7,447 nt of DNA from Methanobacteriota archaeon (GCA_005878415.1 VBMM01000153.1:1-7447), one strand, 5' to 3'. Positions 1-6,311 are shown, counted from the first letter of the stretch. A program made the numbers and translations. The notes: generated by a model not told the origin, from the sequence alone.

Positions 1-979
1 AGTCGAGCATCTGTTGGGTCTCGGAAATCCCGCCGATGTTGGAACCGGCGAGGCGCTTGTTCCCGAAGATGAGCGAGCCCGCGCTGATCGGGGTAGCAGC
101 GGCGGCATTCGGGGGCAAACCCAGCAGCACCATGGTGCCAGCGTTCCGAAGGAGGGCCAAATGCCCATTGATGTCATGCGGCGCGCTGACCGTGTCCACG
201 ATGAGATCGAACTTCCCTTGAATCGCGTCGAGCGCGCTAGGCTCGTTGGTCGCAACGAAGCGCTTGGCACCAAAACGGGCCGCGTCCTCCTCCTTGCCGC
301 GCGACGTGCTGAGCACGGTGACGTCGGCACCCATCGAGTTTGCGAGCTTGACGGCCATGTGTCCAACACCGCCCAAGCCCATGACCGCGACCTGGTCGCC
401 TGCCTTGCATCCGAATTGGCGCAGTGGCGAGTATGTGGTGATGCCGGCGCACATGAGCGGTGCGGCGCGCGCGGGGTCCAGCCCCTTCGGGACTCGCAAC
501 ACGTAGCGTTCGTCGACGACCATGTTCGCCGAGCACCCTCCGTACGTCCACGTCTCTTTGCCTTGCTCCAGGCTGTCAAACGTGAACGTGACACCCTTCT
601 CGCAGAACATCTCGTGGCCCGCGCGGCATTCCTCGCATGCTCGGCACGAATCGACGATGCAGCCCACGCCGACGAGGTCGCCCTCGCGGAAGCGGGATGC
701 GCCGGCACTTCGGGATACGACTCGACCGATGATCTCGTGGCCTGGCACGACCGGAAAGTTCGTGTTCCCCCAGTCGTCGTTCACCTTGTGCACGTCGCTG
801 TGACAGATGCCGCAAAAGAGGATGTCAATCTCGACGTCGTGCGGTCCGGGATCGCGTCGCTCGATGGTCATCGGCATAACCGGCGCCTTGGCCGCGCGGG
901 CACCGTAGGCCGGCGTCTTGTGGGTCCTCGGATCGGTCGATTCCCGCGTCCGGTAGGCGATTGTTGGAATCCCTTCCAA
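1..979 (-). CDS. Zinc-dependent NAD(P) alcohol dehydrogenase, YahK/cinnamyl-alcohol type (C-terminus outside window)
   Basis: A cytosolic MDR-superfamily dehydrogenase that should reduce aldehydes to alcohols with NADPH, as E. coli YahK does. The 326 visible residues, counted from the TTG at 979, show catalytic zinc ligands Cys56 (CGICHSD), His81-Glu82 (GHEIIG) and Cys177 (LMCAGITTYSPL). The structural zinc set is Cys112, Cys115, Cys118 and Cys126. A Rossmann motif GLGGVGH lies at 201-207. The frame is still open at base 1 after ISETQQMLD, so about 25-40 residues are missing. Start choice: YahK-like similarity begins near AYGARAAK (residues 24-31), upstream of the first ATG (877). The only NTG codon I found upstream in frame is the TTG at 979, one base after the stop of the acetyltransferase gene, with GGGAGA about 9 bases before it. 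It is therefore probably translationally coupled. Family is certain; the start is less so, and 877 is the alternative. Confidence 0.9.
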   Translation of the reverse strand, partial: MEGIPTIAYRTRESTDPRTHKTPAYGARAAKAPVMPMTIERRDPGPHDVEIDILFCGICHSDVHKVNDDWGNTNFPVVPGHEIIGRVVSRSAGASRFREGDLVGVGCIVDSCRACEECRAGHEMFCEKGVTFTFDSLEQGKETWTYGGCSANMVVDERYVLRVPKGLDPARAAPLMCAGITTYSPLRQFGCKAGDQVAVMGLGGVGHMAVKLANSMGADVTVLSTSRGKEEDAARFGAKRFVATNEPSALDAIQGKFDLIVDTVSAPHDINGHLALLRNAGTMVLLGLPPNAAAATPISAGSLIFGNKRLAGSNIGGISETQQMLD

Positions 980-980
980 C

Positions 981-1700
981 TCACTCGATCTCCCAATCCT
1001 CGCCGTAGCGTACAGCCCCCAGCTTCTCGGCGACCCGCTGCGAGGCAAAGTTCTCCCATGATGTACTGTAAAGAGGGAGGAGGCCCCGCTGGCGCAAGGA
1101 GGTCGCCCAAGCGGCCACCGCGGCGGTGGCATGGCCCCTGCCCCGCATCGCGTCCAAGGTCTCAACGCCTGCTTCGGCGGCCAAGGGAGAAAGACGAGCG
1201 CAGTAGCAAATTGACACCGCGCTTCCGTTTACGATGGCTGCAGTGACCGGTCCGATATCGACCTCGGTCGTCAGATGCGGGAGCATCCACGGAAATCCGG
1301 CCTCGAGCATGCGCCCCTTCTCCCTCGTAATCAGCACGGCGTCCGTGGGCCCTTGAGTGCGTTCCGGGATCAGATAGGCGGGCCCGCGGTACTCCCGGGT
1401 GATTGGCCCATGCTCTTGGAGTGCGGCTCGAATCGCCGAGGCGACGCGGGGCGGAGGCATCAGGTCCGTGGCCGACGGCTCGGATTGGCACAGCACCTCG
1501 AGCCTACGTGTCAGGTCATCGGGAACGTCGTGGCGAAAGAGCCAAACGTTCCCATCATGCCTTCGTCCCATGAAGAATCGGGGCGGACCGCCCGGGCGGC
1601 TCGTCGGTCGACGTAAGGATACGATTCGTCCGTCTGCGTCGCAATTGAAGAGGGTCGCCGTATGAATGCCCATCAAGTGCTCGTCCGTTTCGGGGTCCAC
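981..1700 (-). CDS. GNAT-family N-acetyltransferase
   Basis: A 239-residue acetyl-CoA-dependent N-acetyltransferase; the substrate is unknown. The C-terminal half carries the GNAT fold: a strand AEAGVETL (175-182), then the acetyl-CoA pyrophosphate loop R186-G-R-G-H-A191 of the Q/RxxGxG/A type, the following helix TAAVAAWATSLRQRG, and the late strand PLYSTSWENFASQRVAEKLG (209-228), which matches the GNAT pattern of an Asn before the final helix. The N-terminal part, with a segment near PPRFFMGRRHDGNVW (39-53), resembles the extended N-terminal region of a GNAT subgroup I know mainly from actinobacteria and related genomes. The start is GTG at 1700 with GAGGG about 10 bases upstream; an in-frame ATG at residue 10 is the alternative. 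It sits between two dehydrogenase genes, 38 bases after one and 1 base before the other. No catalytic or membrane oddities are seen. Confidence 0.88.
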   Translation of the reverse strand: MDPETDEHLMGIHTATLFNCDADGRIVSLRRPTSRPGGPPRFFMGRRHDGNVWLFRHDVPDDLTRRLEVLCQSEPSATDLMPPPRVASAIRAALQEHGPITREYRGPAYLIPERTQGPTDAVLITREKGRMLEAGFPWMLPHLTTEVDIGPVTAAIVNGSAVSICYCARLSPLAAEAGVETLDAMRGRGHATAAVAAWATSLRQRGLLPLYSTSWENFASQRVAEKLGAVRYGEDWEIE

Positions 1701-1738
1701 GATTCCAGACCCTCAACAGATCCGCGCTAATAGGCCTT

Positions 1739-2704
1739 CTAAGACACGCTGATGACGACCTTCGCTCGAGGGTGTCCCTCTCCGAGATACCGGATCGCCT
1801 CGGGAACCTCGCGCAACGGAAAGGACCGGTCGATGACCGGCGTGACCTTCCCGGCATCAACGAGTTCGTTCACTGCGAGCAGATCCGCGTTGCTGTGTTT
1901 CGCGATGAACGTAAACTGCTTTCGCCCCAGTAAGCGCGACCCCACAGGGGTTAGCAGGAAGGGAAGTACGGATGGCTTCTCCCGGCTCGATTGTCCGGCC
2001 AGCACAAGAGTCCCGTTCGGGTTGAGCAATCGCCTGCAATCGGACAACGGATGACTCCATGCGACGTCGAAGATCAAGTCATAGTGCTGCCCGTCTCGGG
2101 TGAAATCTTCCCGGGTGTAGTCGATGACCCGGTCCGCACCGATCGATCGGACCATGTCCACGTTCCTCGGGCTGCAGACGCCGGTCACGTCCGCCCCGAA
2201 CGACTTGGCGACTTGCACCGCGAAAGTACCCACGCCCCCCGACGCGCCGTTGATCAGGACCTTCTGCCCGGGCTGAATCTGTCCCTTGTCCCGAAGGCCT
2301 TGCAGGGCGGTCTCGGCCGCGACGGGGATCGCCGCGGCCTGCTCGAACGTCAGGCGTTCCGGTTTCGGCACAAAGTTGCTCTCTTTCCCGCACACGTATT
2401 CGGCAAAGGCGCCGCTGCGCATGCCGAACACCTCATCGCCGGGTTGAAGGCGCTTCACGTTCCGGCCGACAGACTCGACGTGCCCCGCCACATCGACGCC
2501 CGGGACGGGGCTCTTGGGTCTGCGCAGCCCGGTCGTCAGGCGGATGATCGACGGTGTGCCGCGCATGAGGTGCCAGTCAAGGGCATTGACGGAAGCCGCT
2601 CGAACCCGTACCAACACGCCGTCGTCATCGACCAACGGCTTCTCGATGTCTCGGAGTTCGAATACATCCGGCGAGCCGTACGCGGTTTGGACGATCGCTT
2701 TCAT
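1739..2704 (-). CDS. NAD(P)-dependent quinone oxidoreductase/alkenal reductase-like MDR protein (zinc-independent)
   Basis: A 321-residue soluble medium-chain dehydrogenase/reductase of the quinone oxidoreductase (zeta-crystallin/QOR-like) branch. Such enzymes use NADPH to reduce quinones or alpha,beta-unsaturated carbonyls. The sequence shows the GroES-like N-terminal domain (1-125, with AASVNALDWHLMRG at 36-49 and PGVDVAGHVESVG at 68-80). It then shows the QOR signature around 124-135 and a Rossmann glycine motif NGASGGVGTFAVQVAKSFG at 152-170. The Cys and His-Glu catalytic zinc ligands of the alcohol dehydrogenases are absent, so it should act without zinc. The length is normal for the family. 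The ATG at 2704 is supported by GAGGGAG ending 6 bases upstream. It is the first gene of the co-directional run leading to the acetyltransferase and the zinc alcohol dehydrogenase. The exact substrate cannot be read from the sequence. Confidence 0.92.
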   Translation of the reverse strand: MKAIVQTAYGSPDVFELRDIEKPLVDDDGVLVRVRAASVNALDWHLMRGTPSIIRLTTGLRRPKSPVPGVDVAGHVESVGRNVKRLQPGDEVFGMRSGAFAEYVCGKESNFVPKPERLTFEQAAAIPVAAETALQGLRDKGQIQPGQKVLINGASGGVGTFAVQVAKSFGADVTGVCSPRNVDMVRSIGADRVIDYTREDFTRDGQHYDLIFDVAWSHPLSDCRRLLNPNGTLVLAGQSSREKPSVLPFLLTPVGSRLLGRKQFTFIAKHSNADLLAVNELVDAGKVTPVIDRSFPLREVPEAIRYLGEGHPRAKVVISVS

Positions 2705-2710
2705 CGTGTT

Positions 2711-2717
2711 CTCCCTC
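2711..2717 (-). promoter_or_regulatory. Shine-Dalgarno site of the quinone oxidoreductase gene
   Basis: On the minus strand GAGGGAG ends 6 bases before the ATG at 2704. The purine-rich motif and its spacing fit a ribosome binding site and fix the start. Confidence 0.6.
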
Positions 2718-2737
2718 GCTTCGGTCGCACGCCCGAG

Positions 2738-2760
2738 GGGTACATAGTCTTAACTTGTGG
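2738..2760 (-). promoter_or_regulatory. Putative promoter of the quinone oxidoreductase-GNAT-alcohol dehydrogenase run
   Basis: In a GC-rich setting the minus strand has a local AT-rich stretch reading AAGTTAAGACTATGTA, centred about 45 bases before the ATG at 2704. If it is a BRE/TATA element, transcription would begin near 2715-2722, just ahead of the Shine-Dalgarno motif. This is inferred only from composition and spacing. Confidence 0.35.
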
Positions 2761-2826
2761 ACTCGAGGGCTTGGATCCGGACCGATGTCATGGGAGTCGG
2801 CTCCCCTCGGATGCGATTGCTTGCCG

Positions 2827-3591
2827 TCACTTCCTCGCGCGCTCGATCATCCCCATCAGGAGCACGCCCCCGAGGAAGACGCGCCGGTCAAACGTCGAAG
2901 GCACGTTCAGACACTGGATCTCCCAGATGTCGCCGATGATCTTGAACTGCTGGTTGATCGTTGCGATCGGCTGCCCGCCGAGGGTCATCGTGAGTTTCTC
3001 GGGAATGAGCCCGCCTCCCGGGACGTATTTCCGCGCGAGGCCGCGGCCCGTCGACTCCTTGATCTCCCCGACCAGGTTGTTGTACGGGTCCCGCATTTCC
3101 CACTGGTCCGCGACGAGCGAGGACGAGAGGGCCCTGCGGCGGATGTAGCCGAGGATCGCGTTCGTCGAGGAGTCCACGATCGCGAACGTCCCCCAGATGT
3201 CGAGGATTTGGGTCTGCCGGATCTGGAACAGCTCCTGCGCCATGGTCTCGTCCGAGTAGACCCGGATGTCTTCTTTGAGGCGGAGCAGCTTCTGCTTGCT
3301 GTACGCGAGCTGGTTGCGTGCCTGGTCTTCGATCCAGTACTGGCCCGCGATCGCCAGGACTTTCTTTCGAATTCGGTAGAAGTTCTGCGTCCACAGGGCT
3401 GGAACGGGCTGGGCCGAGGCGGCCATCGCGGCCTGGGCGGAGGACGGACTCGCTGAGGTCGTCCCCGTCGCGGGCGGCCCGCCCGGCGGATAGTACTTCC
3501 GTTCGTTGCCACACCACCACTGATTATTCTGCGCATTCCAGGCCAGCGGTCCACCGCACACCGGACACGGCGTCGTCGCGATCCCTCTCAC
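2827..3591 (-). CDS. LURP-one-related (LOR, scramblase-like fold) protein with N-terminal zinc-ribbon knuckle
   Basis: A 254-residue protein in three parts. Residues 1-35 form half or most of a zinc ribbon: Cys9-Pro-Val-Cys12-Gly-Gly, then WWC27 with E30 where the fourth Cys is usual, followed by RKYYP. Residues 36-66 are a Pro/Ala/Ser/Thr/Gly-rich linker. Residues 68-254 look like the LOR/tubby-like beta-barrel: repeated strands such as NFYRIRKKVLA (70-80), QYWIED (84-89), WGTFAIVDSSTNAILGYIRR (133-152), QWEMRDPYNNLVGEI (163-177) and IWEIQCLNV (222-230). The final hydrophobic stretch VFLGGVLLMGMIERARK resembles the buried C-terminal helix of this fold. In that family the barrel binds or holds lipids or hydrophobic peptides; the function here is unknown. 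The start is GTG at 3591 with no clear Shine-Dalgarno but a TATA-like box about 30 bases upstream, suggesting a leaderless mRNA. Confidence 0.78.
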   Translation of the reverse strand: MRGIATTPCPVCGGPLAWNAQNNQWWCGNERKYYPPGGPPATGTTSASPSSAQAAMAASAQPVPALWTQNFYRIRKKVLAIAGQYWIEDQARNQLAYSKQKLLRLKEDIRVYSDETMAQELFQIRQTQILDIWGTFAIVDSSTNAILGYIRRRALSSSLVADQWEMRDPYNNLVGEIKESTGRGLARKYVPGGGLIPEKLTMTLGGQPIATINQQFKIIGDIWEIQCLNVPSTFDRRVFLGGVLLMGMIERARK

Positions 3592-3887
3592 CCCGTTGCC
3601 GAATACGCGACAACCGAATTATGCTTTCCGGCCCGCGAGGTAGTAACGGGTAGACTGGCACGAACCCTCCGAATCAAGCCCGGGAGATGAAGCGTCTTCC
3701 GAGGTACGCGAAGCGCCCGCAAGAGTATCTGACGGAAGCAGCTCGCACAGAGTAAGACCCCAACCTGCGTTGAGATCCCGTTGGGAGCACTGTCCTTCTC
3801 TGGCCGCATGTCCTCTGTTGCAAGGCGGGGCCGCGTTTGCGGCAAACCGTTAAGCCCGCTCCCACGGATGCGACGAAACGGCGGCGG
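3592..3887. other. Divergent intergenic region, no gene supported
   Basis: About 296 bases lie between the LOR-domain gene and the small membrane protein, or 245 if the latter starts at 3837. I see the LOR promoter at the left edge, a 5-bp GCCGC/GCGGC hairpin with a GTTT loop at 3829-3842, and an AT-richer patch AAACCGTTAAG at 3845-3855 that could be a weak promoter for the plus-strand gene. No tRNA, rRNA or repeat array was recognised. Confidence 0.4.
3614..3630 (-). promoter_or_regulatory. Putative archaeal BRE/TATA promoter of the LOR-domain gene
   Basis: On the minus strand CGGAAAGCATAATTC lies with its AT core near 3617-3623, about 27-31 bases before the GTG at 3591. A purine GGAAAG (BRE-like) precedes a TATA-like CATAATT. 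This spacing is what a leaderless archaeal transcript starting at or near the GTG would need. Support comes from sequence and spacing only. Confidence 0.45.
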
Positions 3888-4106
3888 ATGCGAAAGGATC
3901 TCGTCGGAGGCGGCGCGGCCACACTGTGCCTGATGCTCATCGCGTACGTTCTCCTGCGATCCGCGAGCCTCCCCGTGCCCGCCGTGATGACGGACCTCGC
4001 GCTTCTCGTCGCGGCGGTCGGCGTCGGGCTCTTGGTGATCGGAATCGTCCTCCCGTCGCCCCGCTCCCGCAGGGCCGTACGAAGGAGTGGCCGATTGCGT
4101 CCATAG
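3888..4106 (+). CDS. Small two-helix membrane protein of unknown function
   Basis: A 72-residue protein starting MRKDLVGGG. It has two hydrophobic segments, about residues 6-23 (VGGGAATLCLMLIAYVLL) and 33-55 (VMTDLALLVAAVGVGLLVIGIVL). These are joined by a short polar turn and end in a basic tail rich in Arg. By the positive-inside rule both ends should face the cytoplasm. The basic-start, glycine-rich first helix and Gly/Val/Leu second helix match many short uncharacterised archaeal membrane proteins, but I cannot name a family. The frame extends upstream to a TTG at 3837, which would add 17 polar, basic residues (89 in total). I prefer the ATG at 3888, though no convincing Shine-Dalgarno distinguishes them. 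The gene stands alone, divergent from the LOR gene and convergent with the radical SAM gene. Confidence 0.58.
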   Translation: MRKDLVGGGAATLCLMLIAYVLLRSASLPVPAVMTDLALLVAAVGVGLLVIGIVLPSPRSRRAVRRSGRLRP

Positions 4107-4264
4107 GAGGGATCGGGTCGGGACGACGCAACGGGTCCAATGAGACGGCCAGTCTCCTCGGCATCGATCTCTCGACAGTTCATTGCCGAGGACAACTCCT
4201 TGCACACGCTCTCGCGACATCCCTCACTCGGGGAGGGGCGATTCGAACGGCGATGCCTTCCAGC

Positions 4265-5059
4265 CTACTCGCTGGTCGTCCTGCGCGAGGCGTCTTCCGG
4301 GTCCGTCCGGAACACGATGCCGCGGTCCCGGCACTCCCGGGCGACGGCCCCGATGAACGGGACCATCGTCTCTCGATCCGTGAAGCGAGTGAGCTCTGCC
4401 TCCAGGTCCGACCCCGCTAGACGCCCGATCATCGCGTCACGCGCGCCCCACCGCGGATCCAGGAGTCGCGAGAATCCCTTCCGGATGCCGAGTTCTTGGA
4501 ACGTGTCCGCGACCGTCGACGCGGTCCAACCGCCGGTGGGCGGGTATCCAGGGGAGAAGCTCACGAACGTCGCGAGGCCCGCATCCGCGAGGGTCCGGAG
4601 ACACCGCAGCCGCGCTTCGATCGGCGGGGCCCACGGTTCGAGGAGGGCCCGCGCGCGGTCGTCGAGCGTTGGGACCGACATGCCGCGGTACTTCCCCTCG
4701 ACGAACTGATACGGATCGGTGGCGGTCGAGATCGCGACAAGGCCGCGGGGGAGCTTACGGACCTCGCGTGCCAGGACCGGCGCGGCGTTCCGCTTCACGA
4801 TGACGGAGGCGCCCCACGCCGCGCGATCCATCCTCATCAGACGGGGAACAACGCAGAACACGCACCCATGGTAGCAACCGATGTACGGGTTGAAGGAATA
4901 GTCGAGCCCGGGGAGCGGTTTCTTTCGGAGGGCGGAGTCAATCGTAGTCTCCCGAATCACGAAGCCTTCGCGCGGCGGTGGCACGCGCACACCCAGGAGG
5001 TCGTCCATCGATTCTGGAAGGCCGCTCCCCATCGACAGGGCTTGAGGGCACATGGGCAT
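4265..5059 (-). CDS. Spore-photolyase-like radical SAM protein (SplB/COG1533 type), apparently with an internal in-frame deletion
   Basis: A radical SAM enzyme of the DNA-repair-photolyase-like group that includes SplB and Rv2578c; the substrate is unknown. The 4Fe-4S/SAM motif is the classic CxxxCxxC: Cys62, Cys66 and Cys69 in NPYIGCYHGCVFC. Upstream is the usual lead-in DSALRKKPLPGLDYSFNPY (41-59). STATDPYQFVEGKYR (111-125) matches the family's TDPYQPxExxYR segment. The next family landmark, here GMSVPTLDDRARALLEPWAPP (126-146), follows immediately. In relatives about 35-40 residues, including a T-K-S strand and its flanking helices, lie between these landmarks. That part of the barrel therefore seems lost with the frame kept (junction near 4684/4685). 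The protein is 264 residues despite a long N-terminus. The start is ATG at 5059 with AGGAG 10 bases upstream; later Met residues are possible. It follows the intein-like gene by 20 bases. Confidence 0.85.
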   Translation of the reverse strand: MPMCPQALSMGSGLPESMDDLLGVRVPPPREGFVIRETTIDSALRKKPLPGLDYSFNPYIGCYHGCVFCVVPRLMRMDRAAWGASVIVKRNAAPVLAREVRKLPRGLVAISTATDPYQFVEGKYRGMSVPTLDDRARALLEPWAPPIEARLRCLRTLADAGLATFVSFSPGYPPTGGWTASTVADTFQELGIRKGFSRLLDPRWGARDAMIGRLAGSDLEAELTRFTDRETMVPFIGAVARECRDRGIVFRTDPEDASRRTTSE

Positions 5060-5069
5060 CCGTGCTCAG

Positions 5070-5074
5070 CTCCT
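5070..5074 (-). promoter_or_regulatory. Shine-Dalgarno site of the radical SAM gene
   Basis: AGGAG on the minus strand, 10 bases before the ATG at 5059 and just after the TAA of the intein-like gene. It supports separate translation initiation of the two co-directional genes on one transcript. Confidence 0.45.
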
Positions 5075-5079
5075 CTTGA

Positions 5080-6222
5080 TTATGGCGGAACTGCCGTGCA
5101 GTCGTGCGAGAGGAAGCCTCCCTGAACGAGTGTTCCCGCACTGGTCCGGATGCTAATTACCGTCCGAACTAACGCTTCCTGTCTTGACACGACCGGAGCA
5201 GCCTGGACAGCGCCCTTGATTTTGGTATGGAGGAGATGTACCCACTTTCGAGTGAGCACGGGTTGTGTCATTGCGATGAACCTCAGCTGATTGGTTGCTC
5301 TGCCGATCCGCAAGGATCCCATTCTCTCGCCCCCTCCGGTGTGGCAACGGCTGCTAAGCTCGACAACATAGGGTACGCGGAGGGCTGCGAGGAAATGCGT
5401 TGCTGCGTCCCAAAAGCGGCGATTTGAGATCCTCTGGTGAATTCGGAGGAACGCGCCCCCACCGTTCGAGCCCTCCGCGTCGAATGCGCCCGCTAGCCAC
5501 CCCCTCATGTACTCTGACGAAGGATTCAGTTCTGCGTACGGGTCGAGGAGGGAAACCTCCTTTACGCGACTGGTCCGGACGCCATATAGGGATCGCGTTC
5601 CGGGTCCGGTGCTGTAGACGAACTCGCGAAAGCCATCGAAACCAAGATTCTCTCCGAACCGAGCGAAGCGCGCGGCGAACAAGGCGTCGCAAACTCTTAG
5701 GAGAGCACGGGTCTGCGACGGGCCCCAGCTGAAAGATCCATCCCCGGCCATTGCGCCTCGCAGATAGCCCATCTTGTACGCAGGTTCGAAAGCAGGCGGA
5801 GACGCTGGCACCGTTGCCAGTCGCAGCGAACCTATTGCGGCCGCCCGTCGGAACCGATTCCGTTCCAACCACAGGGAATTAGAAGTGCAAGTAACGACGC
5901 CAAAGGCCGTCCTGAGGGTGATTGCATGGGCACGGCCGATGGCGATTCCGTCAACTCTTGCCACCCTGAATCCTCGGTACGTGCCGGGATCAGGTTTTTC
6001 GTCGAATCCAAGAACCCATTCCCCTGGGTTGAGTGCCGACGCTGGTCTCCATGTTAGGTCGGCCATGAGAATCGGAGTTTCCAGCCCTACCGCTGGTCCT
6101 AAAGCGTGAGGGTTCGTGGGTACGGCATGATCCGCGCCCCATGGGGATGTCCTCGTTGAACGAATTGGAGCGGCCGAGGAACGAATCTCTCGACGATTGG
6201 ACGTAGACGCCAAAGCGCGCAT
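5080..6222 (-). CDS. Stand-alone intein-like protein: degenerate HINT splicing domain with LAGLIDADG homing endonuclease
   Basis: A 380-residue protein that is almost entirely an intein. Block A is at 44-55 (AVGLETPILMAD) and is followed by WRPASALNPGEWVLGFDE. Block B is at 110-119 (VTCTSNSLWL). Two LAGLIDADG motifs follow: GYLRGAMAGDGSF (152-164, acid D161) and GWLAGAFDAEG (241-251, acid E250). Block F is about 350-362, and block G is GGFLSHDC (368-375). Only TAVPP follows Cys375 before the stop. The residue expected to be Cys1 is Ala44, the block B His is Ser116, and the terminal Asn is Asp374. Protein splicing is therefore probably lost or strongly impaired, while DNA cleavage could remain. 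The first 43 residues (through Pro43) are not intein and weakly resemble the lead-in to a radical SAM motif. The start is ATG at 6222. Sampled 60-base lines run 48-62% GC, against 75-80% in sampled lines of flanking genes, which suggests foreign origin. Confidence 0.87.
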   Translation of the reverse strand: MRALASTSNRREIRSSAAPIRSTRTSPWGADHAVPTNPHALGPAVGLETPILMADLTWRPASALNPGEWVLGFDEKPDPGTYRGFRVARVDGIAIGRAHAITLRTAFGVVTCTSNSLWLERNRFRRAAAIGSLRLATVPASPPAFEPAYKMGYLRGAMAGDGSFSWGPSQTRALLRVCDALFAARFARFGENLGFDGFREFVYSTGPGTRSLYGVRTSRVKEVSLLDPYAELNPSSEYMRGWLAGAFDAEGSNGGGAFLRIHQRISNRRFWDAATHFLAALRVPYVVELSSRCHTGGGERMGSLRIGRATNQLRFIAMTQPVLTRKWVHLLHTKIKGAVQAAPVVSRQEALVRTVISIRTSAGTLVQGGFLSHDCTAVPP

Positions 6223-6244
6223 CTCTATCTCTTGGGGAGCCGCG

Positions 6245-6260
6245 GATATCTATCTACTCC
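6245..6260 (-). promoter_or_regulatory. Possible TATA-like promoter of the intein-like gene
   Basis: The minus strand reads GGAGTAGATAGATATC here, centred about 29 bases before the ATG at 6222. That is the right distance for a leaderless archaeal transcript, and no good Shine-Dalgarno precedes the ATG. The call rests on AT content and spacing alone. Confidence 0.3.
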
Positions 6261-6311
6261 CGGGGGAGGGCCGTGAAAGTACGGGCGTCTCATTTCGCTC
6301 TGGGCGCCCTC

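Noticed and set aside
14..1246. Long plus-strand open frame
   Set aside because: It lies opposite the alcohol dehydrogenase and acetyltransferase genes, whose protein motifs are unmistakable. Its own product is Arg/Ala/His-rich with no domain, as expected for an antisense frame in GC-rich DNA.
1991..3148. Long plus-strand open frame across the quinone oxidoreductase gene and into the LOR gene
   Set aside because: It spans two good minus-strand genes and their intergenic gap, and the product has no recognisable motif.
2755..3456. Plus-strand open frame opposite the LOR gene
   Set aside because: The composition (strings of Leu, Asp, Val, Arg, Pro) is that of an antisense reading of a high-GC gene; the minus-strand protein explains the region.
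3687..3755. Tiny plus-strand frame of 22 codons (MKRLPRYAKRPQEYL...)
   Set aside because: The purine motif lies one base before its ATG, too close for a ribosome binding site. There is no promoter or conservation evidence, and the length is easily reached by chance.
4221..4237. CCCTC/GAGGG hairpin just downstream of the radical SAM stop, considered as a terminator
   Set aside because: Only five base pairs with no T-run on either strand.
4238..4250. TTCGAAT-type B-box-like sequence on the minus strand, suggesting a tRNA
   Set aside because: The flanking five-base stems do not pair properly and no acceptor, D or anticodon arm could be fitted.
6120..6252. Alternative minus-strand frame (SFNEDIPMGRGSC...) considered as a true N-extein of the intein
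   Set aside because: It has no start codon after the nearby TAG and is out of frame with intein block A, and I recognise no family in it.
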